A program made the position numbers and the translations under genes. A stretch of DNA of 64,000 bases from Streptomyces fradiae (GTDB lineage Bacteria; Actinomycetota; Actinomycetes; Streptomycetales; Streptomycetaceae): assembly GCF_041270065.1 (NCBI RefSeq), contig NZ_CP065958.1, positions 2,914,001 to 2,978,000 of the forward strand, written 5' to 3'. How positions within the stretch are numbered: position 1 is the first letter of the stretch; each line of letters begins with the position of its first letter. The notes under the pieces were generated by a model. The model was not told the DNA's origin. It saw nothing but the letters and a program-made list of their open reading frames with translations, and did not search any database. Below, piece after piece: positions 7,920 to 16,480 of the stretch.

Positions 7920-9422
7920 CTAGGCAGGACCAGACTCCGCAGCCACCGCCTTTCGGTCGCGGAGGCGGGTGGCGACCCAGCCGCCGAGCGCGGCGACACC
8001 GGCCATGGGCAGGAAGACGGCGGCGAAGGCGGCCGGGTGGGACCCGGCGCCGGCCTCGGAGACGGCGTGGCCGACCGCGCCGCCGCCGAGCGCGGCGAAG
8101 GCGGCGCCGCCGGCGGCGAGGAGGAGGACGTTGGAGAGGCCGTCGGAGATCTGGAGGGCGGCGGAGTTCGCCCCGGCCTCCTCGGGCGCGGAGAGCTTGA
8201 GCAGCAGAACGCTGGTGGAGGCGATGACCATGCCCATGCCGAAACAGCCGAACGCCCAGGCCACGGCGACCACCCACACCGGCACGCCCTGGATCAGCAC
8301 GCTCGGCGCGGCGGCGACGGCGAGCGCGACAAGCACCATGCCGAGGACGACGAGGCGTTCGCGGTACGGCTCCGTGCGCGGCTGCGACTGCACCCAGGAG
8401 CCGAGCGCCCAGGTCAGGCCGCCGACGGCGAGCGAGAGCCCGGCGAGGGTGGGGCTCAGACCGCGCTGGGTGACCAGCATGAGCGGTACGAAGGACTCGG
8501 CCGCGATGAAGGAGCCCGCCGCGACACCGCGGAGCAGCACGACGGAGGGCAGCCCGCGGGCGGCCCGGTACGTCCCGCGGGGCAGCAGCCCGCGCACGGC
8601 GGGCACGAGCAGCGCGGCACCGGCCGCGGCCGGCAGCAGCGAGAGCCAGCGCAGCTCCTGCCCGGCGTACTGCAGCAGTGCCGCCCCGAGCGATATCGCG
8701 AACGCCAGCCGGATCCGCCGCCGGTCCCACGGCACGACGGGCGCGTCGGGGTCGGCGGGCCCGGACGCGGTACGCCGGATCGCGGGCAGCGCGAGCGCGA
8801 GCGGGAACACGACGAGGGCCGGGATGCCGACGAAGACCCAGCGCCAGCCGAGCTGCTCGGTGATCGTCCCGGACGCCAGCGGCCCGACCACCGACGGCAC
8901 GACCCAGCTCGCGGCGAACGCCGCCATGATCGCCGGCCGCAGGTGCTCCTCGTACGCCCGGCTGATCACCACGTACAGCGCGACGATCACCAGCCCGCCG
9001 CCGAGCCCCTGCACGGCCCGCCCGAGGATGAACAGCCACATCGAGCCCGCCGTCCCGGAGAGCAGCAGCCCGGCCGCGAAACAGCTCATCCCGACCGTCA
9101 ACGGCCCGAGCGGCCCGCTCCGGTCCGACCACTGCCCGGACAGCACCATCCCGAACAGACTCGTCGTGAAGTACGCCGAGAACGCGAACGCGTACAACGG
9201 CACCCCGTCCAGCTCCCGCGCCGCGACGGGCATCGCCGTCCCGACGGCGGTCGCCTCGAACGCGATCAGCAGCACGACGGACACGATCCCGATGCTGAGC
9301 GCCCGATGCCCCCGGTCGAGCACGGACCCGCCGCCTGCGGTTTCGGACGGCACGGCGGCGGGCGGCGGTGCGACGGCGTCGACGACGTCAGCGTCGACGT
9401 CACGCGGTTCGAGGGCGCTCAT
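7920..9422 (-). CDS. MFS (DHA2-like, 14-TM) multidrug-type exporter
   Basis: 500 aa starting at the ATG giving MSALEPRDVDADVVDA. It has an acidic N-terminal tail, then helix 1 (LSIGIVSVVLLIAFEATAVG) and loop motif GQWSDRSGPL. Helix 5 shows the drug:H+ antiporter motif C pattern (VVPSVVGPLASG). About 14 hydrophobic segments are visible. Membrane exporter, substrate unknown. It is upstream of the toxin-antitoxin pair on the same strand. The long reading that extends to 9986 crosses the tRNA and is not real. Confidence 0.88.
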   Translation of the reverse strand: MSALEPRDVDADVVDAVAPPPAAVPSETAGGGSVLDRGHRALSIGIVSVVLLIAFEATAVGTAMPVAARELDGVPLYAFAFSAYFTTSLFGMVLSGQWSDRSGPLGPLTVGMSCFAAGLLLSGTAGSMWLFILGRAVQGLGGGLVIVALYVVISRAYEEHLRPAIMAAFAASWVVPSVVGPLASGTITEQLGWRWVFVGIPALVVFPLALALPAIRRTASGPADPDAPVVPWDRRRIRLAFAISLGAALLQYAGQELRWLSLLPAAAGAALLVPAVRGLLPRGTYRAARGLPSVVLLRGVAAGSFIAAESFVPLMLVTQRGLSPTLAGLSLAVGGLTWALGSWVQSQPRTEPYRERLVVLGMVLVALAVAAAPSVLIQGVPVWVVAVAWAFGCFGMGMVIASTSVLLLKLSAPEEAGANSAALQISDGLSNVLLLAAGGAAFAALGGGAVGHAVSEAGAGSHPAAFAAVFLPMAGVAALGGWVATRLRDRKAVAAESGPA

Positions 9423-9554
9423 ACGCCCAGAGTAAGGGTCGTAGCCGGATATGGCCCCTGTCGCGAGTCCCATCCCTCCTGCCCCGATGGTCGTACGCCC
9501 CCAGCCCGACCGTGAACGGGATATGGCAGTCGTGTTGCGTCCCCGGCGAAACCA

Positions 9555-9584
9555 TTGAGCTCCCTCTTCGCCCCCGCCTAACGT
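9555..9584 (+). promoter_or_regulatory. Probable promoter of tRNA-Cys
   Basis: TTGAGC (9555-9560), an 18-nt spacer and TAACGT (9579-9584), fitting the vegetative TTGACN / TAnnnT pattern. The predicted start is about 9 nt before the tRNA. Confidence 0.5.
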
Positions 9585-9599
9585 CGTTCCTGTCACCAC

Positions 9600-9671
9600 G
9601 ACCGTGTGCCCGAGTGGTTGAGGGGCTCGCCTGCAAAGCGAGTTACGTGGGTTCGATTCCCGCCACGGTCT
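9600..9671 (+). tRNA. tRNA-Cys (anticodon GCA)
   Basis: Cloverleaf: the acceptor GACCGTG (9600-9606) pairs perfectly with CACGGTC (9664-9670), followed by discriminator T71. The anticodon stem is CTCGC/GCGAG with loop CTGCAAA (anticodon GCA at 9633-9635). The T-arm is GTGGG/CCCGC with loop TTCGATT, and the variable loop is short (TTAC). CCA is not encoded. U73 and GCA identify Cys. The D-arm reads CCCGAGTGGTTGAGGGG, which looks more like a Ser/Leu D-arm than a usual Cys one. Confidence 0.92.
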
Positions 9672-9675
9672 CTGG

Positions 9676-9721
9676 AAAGGGAATGGGGCGGCTCCCGGAA
9701 GGGAGCCGCCCCATTCCCTTT
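9676..9721. terminator. Strong bidirectional hairpin terminator
   Basis: Perfect 21-bp inverted repeat (9676-9696 and 9701-9721) with a GGAA tetraloop, starting AAAGGG and ending CCCTTT. It sits between the tRNA and the converging lipoprotein gene and can stop both transcripts. Confidence 0.88.
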
Positions 9722-9733
9722 CCGCGCTCGGAA

Positions 9734-10381
9734 CTACTGGATCCTGGGCTTGAACACGGGCTTGTCGGGGAGCCCCGCGTTGTTCTCGCAGCCGAGCTTC
9801 TTGACGAGGGCGAGGGTGACGGAGTGGAGGACGGTGAGGTTGGCTTCGCGGATGGCGGGGCTGTCGGGGAGATCCGATCGTCTGAATCTCAGCATCCCGT
9901 CGAAGCGGGCGGGCCGCTCCCGGGATCCTTCGAGCCGAGGACTCACACAGGCCACGAACAGATACGCGGCTTCCGGACCGGACCACGCTTCACGCCCCAT
10001 GGCGTACGGGTGCAGACCGACCGGGTCGGCATCTCCGATGAGGTCGCTGTCGTCGTACCGTCCGAAGAGGATGTCGACCCGGTCCGAACGGCCGGCGGCA
10101 TCGGCGCGGCAGAGGCTACGGCTCCGCGACCGCAACCCGTCTTCCGCGTAGTCCTCGGTCAGCTGCGCCACGACGCGATCCAGACCGCCCCTGGGGTCGT
10201 GGGCGAACTTGTCGGTCCTCAGCACCGTTTCGAGGGCACGGGCCGCCTCGGGTGAAAGCGTGTCGTCGCACTGCTGCGCGGCTGTGACGCGCTGCTTCTC
10301 AGGCTCTTCGCCTCCTCCACAGCCAGTGAGCAGGAGGCATGCTGCCAGCCCCGATACACCAACCCTGATCCATTTCCTCAT
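9734..10381 (-). CDS. Module A lipoprotein (candidate immunity/partner protein)
   Basis: 215 aa. The signal peptide ends in lipobox LLTGC (C21), so the protein should be lipid-anchored on the outer face of the membrane. The mature part has no recognised domain. It has Cys residues in QQCDD, RSLCRAD, LFVACVSP and KKLGCENN. The module C lipoprotein has a similar layout (VMVCTVP, SLVGCQET followed by a PD near the end) but little sequence identity. It lies 28 nt after the large module A protein. A product that diverges faster than its partner fits an immunity or receptor role; that is inference. Confidence 0.8.
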   Translation of the reverse strand: MRKWIRVGVSGLAACLLLTGCGGGEEPEKQRVTAAQQCDDTLSPEAARALETVLRTDKFAHDPRGGLDRVVAQLTEDYAEDGLRSRSRSLCRADAAGRSDRVDILFGRYDDSDLIGDADPVGLHPYAMGREAWSGPEAAYLFVACVSPRLEGSRERPARFDGMLRFRRSDLPDSPAIREANLTVLHSVTLALVKKLGCENNAGLPDKPVFKPRIQ

Positions 10382-10409
10382 GTGAATCCTCGGGTCGACC
10401 GCCGCGCGA

Positions 10410-12752
10410 TCAACCGGTCTCGGAGGCGTTACCGGTCTGCCCCGTCAGGGTGTTGCCCTTCCCGTAGCCGATGTCGACCGCGTCGATGAGGTCCTGCCGG
10501 CAGTTACCGCTCACCTGCGATCGGTGTACCTGCACGAAGCGCTCCATGGGTGCTTCGGCGCTGTACCGGCCGGCCTCGTAGATGGCCTTCCTGTCCTCGT
10601 GGATCTTGTCCTCCGCCGCGTCCTTGTGGTCCTCGACCGCCTTGTCGGACCAGTCGCCGACGACCTGTCCTGCGAGCGTCTCCATGGCGCCGGAGCCGGT
10701 GTCGACGGCAAGCGGCACGATGATCGCGGCGGCTCCCGCGGCGGCAGCCGTAGCCGGCAGGAAGGCCACGCCGGCCCCGATGGCTGCGCCGGTGCCGAAC
10801 TCCACCCAGGCGGCCTTCTTCGCCTGCGCCTTCTCGTAGTCCTCGTGCAGCTTCATGCCCTCGGCCTCGACCTGCCTGGCTCGGGCCTCGTCCAGCACTC
10901 CCTGGAGCGAGGCGCCGGTGCGTACGGCCTCCCGGGCCCGGGCTTCGTCGATCCGGCCGTCGGGGCCGACCTGGGCCTCCAGCACGCTGGTGGTGTAGAG
11001 GCGCTCGGCCGTGGACATCGTGGCGTACGCGTCCGGGTGCTGTCCCAGGACGCTGAGGAAGTCGACCGCCGCTGTCCGCCCGAACTTCAGGTGCCCGGCA
11101 CCGTCCCCACCAGGTGCGAAGGGAGCCGTCGACTCGTTCTTGGTGAGTGCCCAGTTGAGGTCGTCGATGTACCCGGCGCCCATATTGCCGAGGCTGTCCG
11201 CCATGACGGAGTGGTGCTTCTTGAGGAGTTCGGCGTCGCCGCCGTACTTCTCGATCACGGCCGCCATGATGCCCGCGGTCGTCTCGTCCCGCCTCAGCTC
11301 CGGCTTCGGGTCGTCCCACCCGTGCCCGAGCGTCGCCGCCTCCAGCGCGTGCCCCAACGCGTCCGGCAGGTAGTCCGCGGCCTTCTTCTTCTCGTCGGGA
11401 TCGTGGCTGTCGATGTCGCGGAAGAACTCGTACTTCTCGTTGGCGAAGAAGTCGAGGTAGTTGGTGATCGGCTCACCGTCCTTGCCCTTGCCGAGGTCCA
11501 GCGTGCCGCCCGCCCGACCGTCCACCTCGTACGCCGTCGGCTCGGCCGAGAAGAACCGCTTCGCGGCCTCCGGGCTGTGCCCCAGCGCCTCCAGCATCGG
11601 GATCATCGGGTCGTACCCGGCGCCGTTGACGCCCGACGGGTTGAAGCGGTTGTGGAACCAGCCCTCCCCCATCGGTTTGTTGTCGACGAAGAGGCGCGGG
11701 TCCTTCGCGTGGAGCTGGGCGACGTGTTCGGCGATCGGGACCAGGAAGCGGGGGTGGTAGTCGCCGTGGCGCAGGATGCCGCCGAGCAGTTGGTAGCCGA
11801 ACGCCGGGTTGTGGTCGCGCGGGGAGAGCGGGATGCGCTCGGTGCCGAGCCGGCGCATCTCGGCCGACCACGTCTCGGTCCACGCGTCCCCGCCCCGCGT
11901 CGCCGTGGCCAGGTTCAGACCCAGGTTCCTCTGCAGGTCCTGGACGTCCTTCAGGCGCTCCGCGTCGAGCTTCACGCCGCCGGTCGCGTCCCCGGCGAGC
12001 CCGCCGAAGAGTTCCAGGGCGCCCTTGGCACCGAGACCGTCGTAGAAGGTCCGGGCGAACTCCCTCGAGCCCTGGTGGTCGCCAAGCAGCTCGTTGAGCC
12101 GCACCAGCTCCGCGTGCGAGAGCCCGCGGCCCTCGCGGCCCTTCTTCGCCAGGGCGAGCGCCCGGTCCGCCTGCTCCGCGTCCAGGCTGCCGTACTTCGG
12201 GGCGCTGAACTGGTGCCTGTCGCCGGTGATGTCGGCCCGCAGCGCGTTCGCGCACGCCTCGTCGGCGTCGTCGCAGCTGTCGATGACGGCGTCGAGGCGA
12301 CGCTGCAGCGCCGCGATGTCGACGCGCTGCTTGCGCAGGGCCTCGGCGTGGTCGCGGTCGTAGTGCGCGACCGCCTCCCGCTCCAGCGAGAAGGCGGCCT
12401 CGACGACGCCGTTGCCCTTCACCACGAGCCCCTGGTGCGGGGCGTCGGTCTCGACGAGCGTCGTGAGGTCGGCCTTCGCCTTCCTGAAGGCGTGGTAACC
12501 GTCCTCAAGGACCCTGTGGATGCCGTCCGCGGCCTTCGCCGCGTCCGCGAACTCCTTCGCGGTCTTGTCGATGAAGGGCTTGGTGACCTCGGCGTTCACG
12601 CCTCGCCAGTCCTCGGCCCCGGCCTTCGCGGCCATCGTCTTCCGCGCGTCCTCGGCGAGCCGGTCGAGCCGGCTCTTCATCTCGGACCAGCGGTCGGCCG
12701 CGGCCTTCATCCGGTCGAGCGGCGCGTGGTACACGTTGTCGAAGGTCAGCAC
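10410..12752 (-). CDS. Module A large protein (DUF6571-like, WXG-type N-terminus)
   Basis: 780 aa from GTG. The N-terminal ~100 residues are a helical hairpin with a turn WRG (W49) between MKAAADRWSEMKSRL and VNAEVTKPFIDKTAKEF, like an ESX/WXG100 domain fused to a large body. The body (to about 640) is nearly colinear with the module C protein; shared blocks include SLGNMGAGYIDDLN and FFSAEPTAYEVDG. A Gly/Ala-rich hydrophobic stretch lies at about 652-686, followed by a 94-residue hydrophilic tail unlike that of module C. I believe this body is DUF6571 of Actinobacteria. No catalytic motif is seen. Inferred role: substrate or effector of an ESX-like pathway. Confidence 0.85.
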   Translation of the reverse strand: MLTFDNVYHAPLDRMKAAADRWSEMKSRLDRLAEDARKTMAAKAGAEDWRGVNAEVTKPFIDKTAKEFADAAKAADGIHRVLEDGYHAFRKAKADLTTLVETDAPHQGLVVKGNGVVEAAFSLEREAVAHYDRDHAEALRKQRVDIAALQRRLDAVIDSCDDADEACANALRADITGDRHQFSAPKYGSLDAEQADRALALAKKGREGRGLSHAELVRLNELLGDHQGSREFARTFYDGLGAKGALELFGGLAGDATGGVKLDAERLKDVQDLQRNLGLNLATATRGGDAWTETWSAEMRRLGTERIPLSPRDHNPAFGYQLLGGILRHGDYHPRFLVPIAEHVAQLHAKDPRLFVDNKPMGEGWFHNRFNPSGVNGAGYDPMIPMLEALGHSPEAAKRFFSAEPTAYEVDGRAGGTLDLGKGKDGEPITNYLDFFANEKYEFFRDIDSHDPDEKKKAADYLPDALGHALEAATLGHGWDDPKPELRRDETTAGIMAAVIEKYGGDAELLKKHHSVMADSLGNMGAGYIDDLNWALTKNESTAPFAPGGDGAGHLKFGRTAAVDFLSVLGQHPDAYATMSTAERLYTTSVLEAQVGPDGRIDEARAREAVRTGASLQGVLDEARARQVEAEGMKLHEDYEKAQAKKAAWVEFGTGAAIGAGVAFLPATAAAAGAAAIIVPLAVDTGSGAMETLAGQVVGDWSDKAVEDHKDAAEDKIHEDRKAIYEAGRYSAEAPMERFVQVHRSQVSGNCRQDLIDAVDIGYGKGNTLTGQTGNASETG

Positions 12753-12770
12753 GATTCCTTACCCGCCCCC

Positions 12771-13208
12771 CTACTTGAAGTACTCGCTGATCCTCGACAC
12801 GCCGATCGCCGTTCTGATGTCCTCGTCGTCCTTCGCGTGGGCGGCCGCGCTGTAGTCCAGGTGGTTGGAGATGTGCGCGCAGGCGTCGAGGAGGGTGCCG
12901 AGCTGGGAGGCCCAGGTCTCCTGGACGGTCGCCAGGGCCCGGCCGGTGCGGAAGCCGTTGTGCGACAGGCCGGTCGCGGCGTCGGTGGTGTCCGTACGGG
13001 CGTGGTGGCCGTCCTTCGCGAGGCGGCCGTGCAGTTCGTGGGCGGCATGGCCGATGGCGCCCAGGTGGTCTTGCCGGAACCCGAGATCGGCACCGCCGCC
13101 ACCGCCACCGCCGCCGGAATCCGGGGCCGTACCCGTACGGTTCAGGCGCATGCCCACCCGGCCGGCCGCGGCGCTCCGCGCGGCGGCCCACTCCTCGTCG
13201 AACGACAC
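12771..13208 (-). CDS. Module A small ESX-like helical protein
   Basis: 145 aa from GTG (VSFDEEW), the same length and start as its module C paralog (MRRV... extensions are not conserved). Layout: a short amphipathic N-terminus (EEWAAARSAAAGRVGMRLN), an 8-Gly linker, ADL, then helices (HLGAIGHAAHELHGRL; ALATVQETWASQLGTLLDA) ending in DIRTAIGVSRISEYFK. It has a single Trp in the second helix. It resembles WXG100/ESX carriers but has no WXG turn. It is 18 nt upstream of the large gene. Inferred role: secretion partner or chaperone of the large protein. Confidence 0.82.
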   Translation of the reverse strand: MSFDEEWAAARSAAAGRVGMRLNRTGTAPDSGGGGGGGGADLGFRQDHLGAIGHAAHELHGRLAKDGHHARTDTTDAATGLSHNGFRTGRALATVQETWASQLGTLLDACAHISNHLDYSAAAHAKDDEDIRTAIGVSRISEYFK

Positions 13209-13266
13209 GACTGTCCCCACCCCTGCCCCGCCCCAAGCGTCCTCGCTGCCGCTGTCGGAGCACCGG

Positions 13267-13272
13267 ACTCTA
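13267..13272 (-). promoter_or_regulatory. -10-like element upstream of module A
   Basis: TAGAGT inside GCGTGCGTAGAGTCCGG, 58 bp before the small-gene start. Module C has the matching GCGTGCGTAAACTCCGG 64 bp before its start. The conserved context in both paralogous modules supports a duplicated promoter. No clear -35 is seen. Confidence 0.4.
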
Positions 13273-13382
13273 CGCACGCGTACGACCGGGTGAGGGGGCC
13301 CGCGTCAACGCGACGCCGGCCCGCCCCCGGGGGCATGGGGGCGGGGACCGGTGCGGGCGGGGCCGGCAGGGCGGACGGCTGA

Positions 13383-13396
13383 CACCCGTACGGGTG
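13383..13396. promoter_or_regulatory. 14-bp perfect palindrome between modules A and B
   Basis: CACCCGTACGGGTG lies between the module B lipoprotein stop and the module A promoter region. It could be an operator or a small transcription-stop hairpin. Confidence 0.3.
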
Positions 13397-13430
13397 GGGC
13401 TACTCGGTCAACTCTCTGTCACCGCACGGC

Positions 13431-14030
13431 TCAGTTGCCCGCCGGCGTGGTCGCGGACCAGAAGTCGGAGGTCACGTTCGGTGCCGTGGGCGGCTCGTTG
13501 TAGTAGTCGCGGCCGTGCGGCGGCGACGTGGGGGGCTTGACGTCGGACTTCTCCACGCAGGGCGTCGTCACCTCGAAGTGGGCCTGCCCCTTCCAGCCGA
13601 TCAGGACGCTGGCCTGGAACCCGTCCGGACTCACGTAGTACGCCGCCTGCTTGTCCTTGCTCGTCGCGCGGAACGTGAAGCCCTTGCTCTTCCAGTGCCG
13701 GTCGACCAGACCGAGGAACGCGCCCCTGCGCTGCTCGGAGATGATCGTCATCACGGTGCGCGAGCGGTCGGTCGAGCAGTTGCCCGCCATGGTCGGACGG
13801 TGTGTCCACTCCACCGGAGGCTGGATCGCGCCGAGCACGTCGTCCAGGATCTCGTCCGCCCGGTCGGCGGCCTGCTGCATGTTCATCTTCGGGTTCGTCT
13901 TCGGGTTCACCTTCGGCACCTTCTCCTCACCACTCCGCGCCGGCCCACCGCCCGTCATCGCACAACCCGCGAGCAGGGTCGCGAGCAGGGTCGCGAGGCC
14001 TGCCGCGGCAGGCACCCGCAGTCCCCTCAT
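13431..14030 (-). CDS. Module B lipoprotein
   Basis: 199 aa. The signal peptide ends LLAGC (C23). The next ~25 residues repeat NPK (VNPKTNPKMN). The mature domain has SDRSRTVMTIISEQ-type strands and a central RHWKSKGFTFRATSK segment, reminiscent of small beta-rich lipoproteins; no named family is recognised. Its ATG overlaps the TGA of the large module B gene (ATGA), so the two are translated together. A much longer reading extending upstream to 15965 is an antisense-free artefact of the same frame and lacks a signal peptide. Confidence 0.82.
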   Translation of the reverse strand: MRGLRVPAAAGLATLLATLLAGCAMTGGGPARSGEEKVPKVNPKTNPKMNMQQAADRADEILDDVLGAIQPPVEWTHRPTMAGNCSTDRSRTVMTIISEQRRGAFLGLVDRHWKSKGFTFRATSKDKQAAYYVSPDGFQASVLIGWKGQAHFEVTTPCVEKSDVKPPTSPPHGRDYYNEPPTAPNVTSDFWSATTPAGN

Positions 14031-15892
14031 CGCCGCGCCTCCGGGATGATCTTTCCGGGTTCGCCGGCGACGATCGCCGCGATGTTGTCTGCAGACATCT
14101 GATCCTTCTCGGGCGTGAAGTAGTTCGAGTGCGCGCTGAGGTCCGGCCGAGTCTCCCAGAACTCGGGGAACTTCACGTCCACCAGCTCGGGGCCCGGGTC
14201 GACCCGGAAGCGGGTCGCTCCGAAGGCCTCGCTGGCCGGGTCCTTGCCGAAGTAGATGTCGTCGTGGCCGCGGTCGAACGTTTCCGCAATGCCGTAACCG
14301 CCCAGTCCGCCCTCGACCGCGCCCGTGACCGTACCGATGATGGGCGGGCCGGTGAAGGTGCCCACGATCCCGCCGATCACCGCGCCCCCGATGGCCGCCT
14401 TCGACTCGCCCTTGCTCGGCAGCTTGGTGACGACGTCGTTGTCGGCCGCGCCGACGAAGACATGGCCGGGGTCGACGCCCAGGTCCGTGGCCTTGTCCAC
14501 CCCGACGCCGGGGCTGCCCACCAGGATGATGTCGTCGACTCCCGGGATGCCACCCTCGTGGAGCTGGGTGGCCTGGCCGACCGTGAGGGAACCGTACGAG
14601 TGGCCGATCGCCGTGATGTGCGCGGCGTCGCCGTGGTCGTTCGTGGCCGACAGGCCCTCCATGAAGGAGCTGTAGGCGGGAGCGCCGTTCCTGGCGTCGT
14701 CCTCCGACATCACGTCGATGTCCTGGGGGGCGTCGTAGCCCAGCCAGACGATGGACGCACTGGACGGATCGAGCTTCTGGGCGCCGACCGCGGTGTCGTA
14801 CGCCCGCTTCACCGTTCCGCCCGCGAACGACCCGTCGAGCTTGGTGCCCAGGCCCGGAACGTACGCCGAGACGTTCGTGGCCGTGTCCGGATTGCCGAAG
14901 GACACGATGGCGCGCCCGTTCCCCTGGTCGCCGACGCCCAGCAGGAACATGGGCGGCTGGCTGCCCGCGTTCAGCTTGTCCTGGATGCCCCGGAGACCGT
15001 CCAGCTTGGTCATGGACGCCTCGTCGCCCTGGTCGGCGAGCTTGCCCATGAGCTGCGGCAGGTAGGTGCGGTTGGCCTCGTCGCGCGCCACCGCGGGGAT
15101 GCCGTCCAGGTTCCCGATGGTGTCGGGGTACGCGGCCAGGTAGGCGATCTTGTCCTCTTCGCTGAGCCCGTTCCACCACTCCTTGCGCTCGGCGGGGCTC
15201 TGGCCCAGCGGAATGTCGTCCTTGTAGACGTCGCCGGCCGCTCCGTGGACCGCACCGGCGTCCTTGCTCACGTCGGCCCAGGTGTTCTCGGTGACGTCCA
15301 GGCCCTGCTCGGCCTTCAGCCGGCGCACGGCGGCGGCGTACTGGCCGTCGATCGTCCGCGCCTCCGAGAGCGCGCTGCCTATCGCGTCGGCGATGTCCTG
15401 CGCCTTCGCGGCGTTCGGGTTGAGGTTGGCCGCGGCGCGGACGTCGTCCATGATCCGCCCGAACATCCCGCCCGAACGGCGCACGGTGTCGCCCTGCGGT
15501 TTCTGTCCGTCGATCTCGGGGCCGGCGGCCGGATAGCTGACGGAACAGTCGGGATGCACGGTGAAGCCGAGGTGCTCGGCGTCGGCGAGCGCGTCGAGGA
15601 GCCTGCGCTGCGGCGCGGCCAGTTCCTCGGCGAGTCCGCTGAGGGACACCTGCATCAGACCGCACTCGGTGTGGATGTACTGGTAGTTCCGGCCGAGCCG
15701 GCCCAGGCGGGCGGCTGCCGCGATGGTCCCCATCCCCTTGGTGACGTCGGTCAGCTTGGGGACGATCTCCTTGTCGAGCTTGCCCCGCGACTCGTAAGCC
15801 CGCTTGCTGACCTCGCCCCAGCCCCTGGCGGCCTCCACCAGCTCGTTGAGCTTCAGGTCCTTGAGCTCCTGCATCGACATCATGGGCGTCAC
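14027..15892 (-). CDS. Module B large protein: ESX-like N-terminus plus DUF1023-type alpha/beta hydrolase
   Basis: 621 aa. The N-terminal ~230 residues are helical (QELKDLKLNELVEAARGW; SLSGLAEELAAPQRRLLDAL). The next ~290 residues are an alpha/beta hydrolase of the DUF1023 type: nucleophile AIGHSYGSLTVG (S432), VGSPGVGVDKATDLG and a later Asp. A Gly-zipper-like hydrophobic segment (about 499-539) sits near the C-terminus, as in modules A and C. The start is GTG overlapping the upstream TGA, with GGAGG close by; an ATG 9 nt in is also possible. Likely a secreted hydrolase; substrate unknown. Confidence 0.87.
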   Translation of the reverse strand: MTPMMSMQELKDLKLNELVEAARGWGEVSKRAYESRGKLDKEIVPKLTDVTKGMGTIAAAARLGRLGRNYQYIHTECGLMQVSLSGLAEELAAPQRRLLDALADAEHLGFTVHPDCSVSYPAAGPEIDGQKPQGDTVRRSGGMFGRIMDDVRAAANLNPNAAKAQDIADAIGSALSEARTIDGQYAAAVRRLKAEQGLDVTENTWADVSKDAGAVHGAAGDVYKDDIPLGQSPAERKEWWNGLSEEDKIAYLAAYPDTIGNLDGIPAVARDEANRTYLPQLMGKLADQGDEASMTKLDGLRGIQDKLNAGSQPPMFLLGVGDQGNGRAIVSFGNPDTATNVSAYVPGLGTKLDGSFAGGTVKRAYDTAVGAQKLDPSSASIVWLGYDAPQDIDVMSEDDARNGAPAYSSFMEGLSATNDHGDAAHITAIGHSYGSLTVGQATQLHEGGIPGVDDIILVGSPGVGVDKATDLGVDPGHVFVGAADNDVVTKLPSKGESKAAIGGAVIGGIVGTFTGPPIIGTVTGAVEGGLGGYGIAETFDRGHDDIYFGKDPASEAFGATRFRVDPGPELVDVKFPEFWETRPDLSAHSNYFTPEKDQMSADNIAAIVAGEPGKIIPEARR

Positions 15893-16365
15893 CGACCTCC
15901 CTCGTCCTGCGGGGACGAGGGGGCCACGGCCGCGAAGTGGGACCGCAGGGTCGTCTCCATCTCACCGTGGTCCTTGGCGACCTGCCGCAGCGACGGCTCC
16001 AGACTGCCCGCCTCGTCCCGTACGGCCTTCAGCCGCTCCTGCCACGAGAACAGCACCGCGCTGAGGGCCGCCGTGGTCTCCAGACCCTCGGTGTTGGCCT
16101 GAACTCCCTCGTGGGCGGTACCCAGTTGCGTCAGCCCCGCATTGGTGTCCGACTGCAACCCCACGACCGCGCCCGCGGCACTCGTCCACGGCCCCGCGGA
16201 CTGCTTGAGATCCGCCTCCCCGCCGACCGCACCACCACCGCCACCGGCTCCGCCGGGTTCGGGGGCGACACCCGCCAGGCTCATCCCCTGCTCGGGGGAA
16301 GCCCCCGCGTCCCCGCCCTGGTTCAACAGATCGAGACGGCTTCGCGATTGCATGTCTCCAGCCAC
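15889..16365 (-). CDS. Module B small ESX-like helical protein
   Basis: 158 aa from GTG at 16365, just after GGGGGAGGA; an ATG four codons in is possible. It has the same layout as the module A and C small proteins: N-terminal basic/amphipathic part, Pro-Gly linker (APEPGGAGGGGGAVGG), then EADL, then helices with a single Trp motif (LSAVLFSWQERLKAVRDEA). The sequence is otherwise diverged. Its stop overlaps the large gene start by 4 nt. Inferred secretion partner of the hydrolase. Confidence 0.78.
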   Translation of the reverse strand: MAGDMQSRSRLDLLNQGGDAGASPEQGMSLAGVAPEPGGAGGGGGAVGGEADLKQSAGPWTSAAGAVVGLQSDTNAGLTQLGTAHEGVQANTEGLETTAALSAVLFSWQERLKAVRDEAGSLEPSLRQVAKDHGEMETTLRSHFAAVAPSSPQDEGGR

Positions 16366-16480
16366 AGTTCCTCCCCCGCTGTTGGCTCGATCGCACATCA
16401 ACACGCCATTGTTTCCAGACGAGTTGACACGCTACCGGGACCACCCCTCCCGTACGCAAGTGCAACAGCGCATCCGCGTC

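Noticed and set aside
13431..15965. Long open frame of 844 codons over module B
   Set aside because: Only the last 199 codons are real (lipoprotein with its own ATG and lipobox); the rest is a frame-shifted shadow of the hydrolase gene, which has the family motifs.
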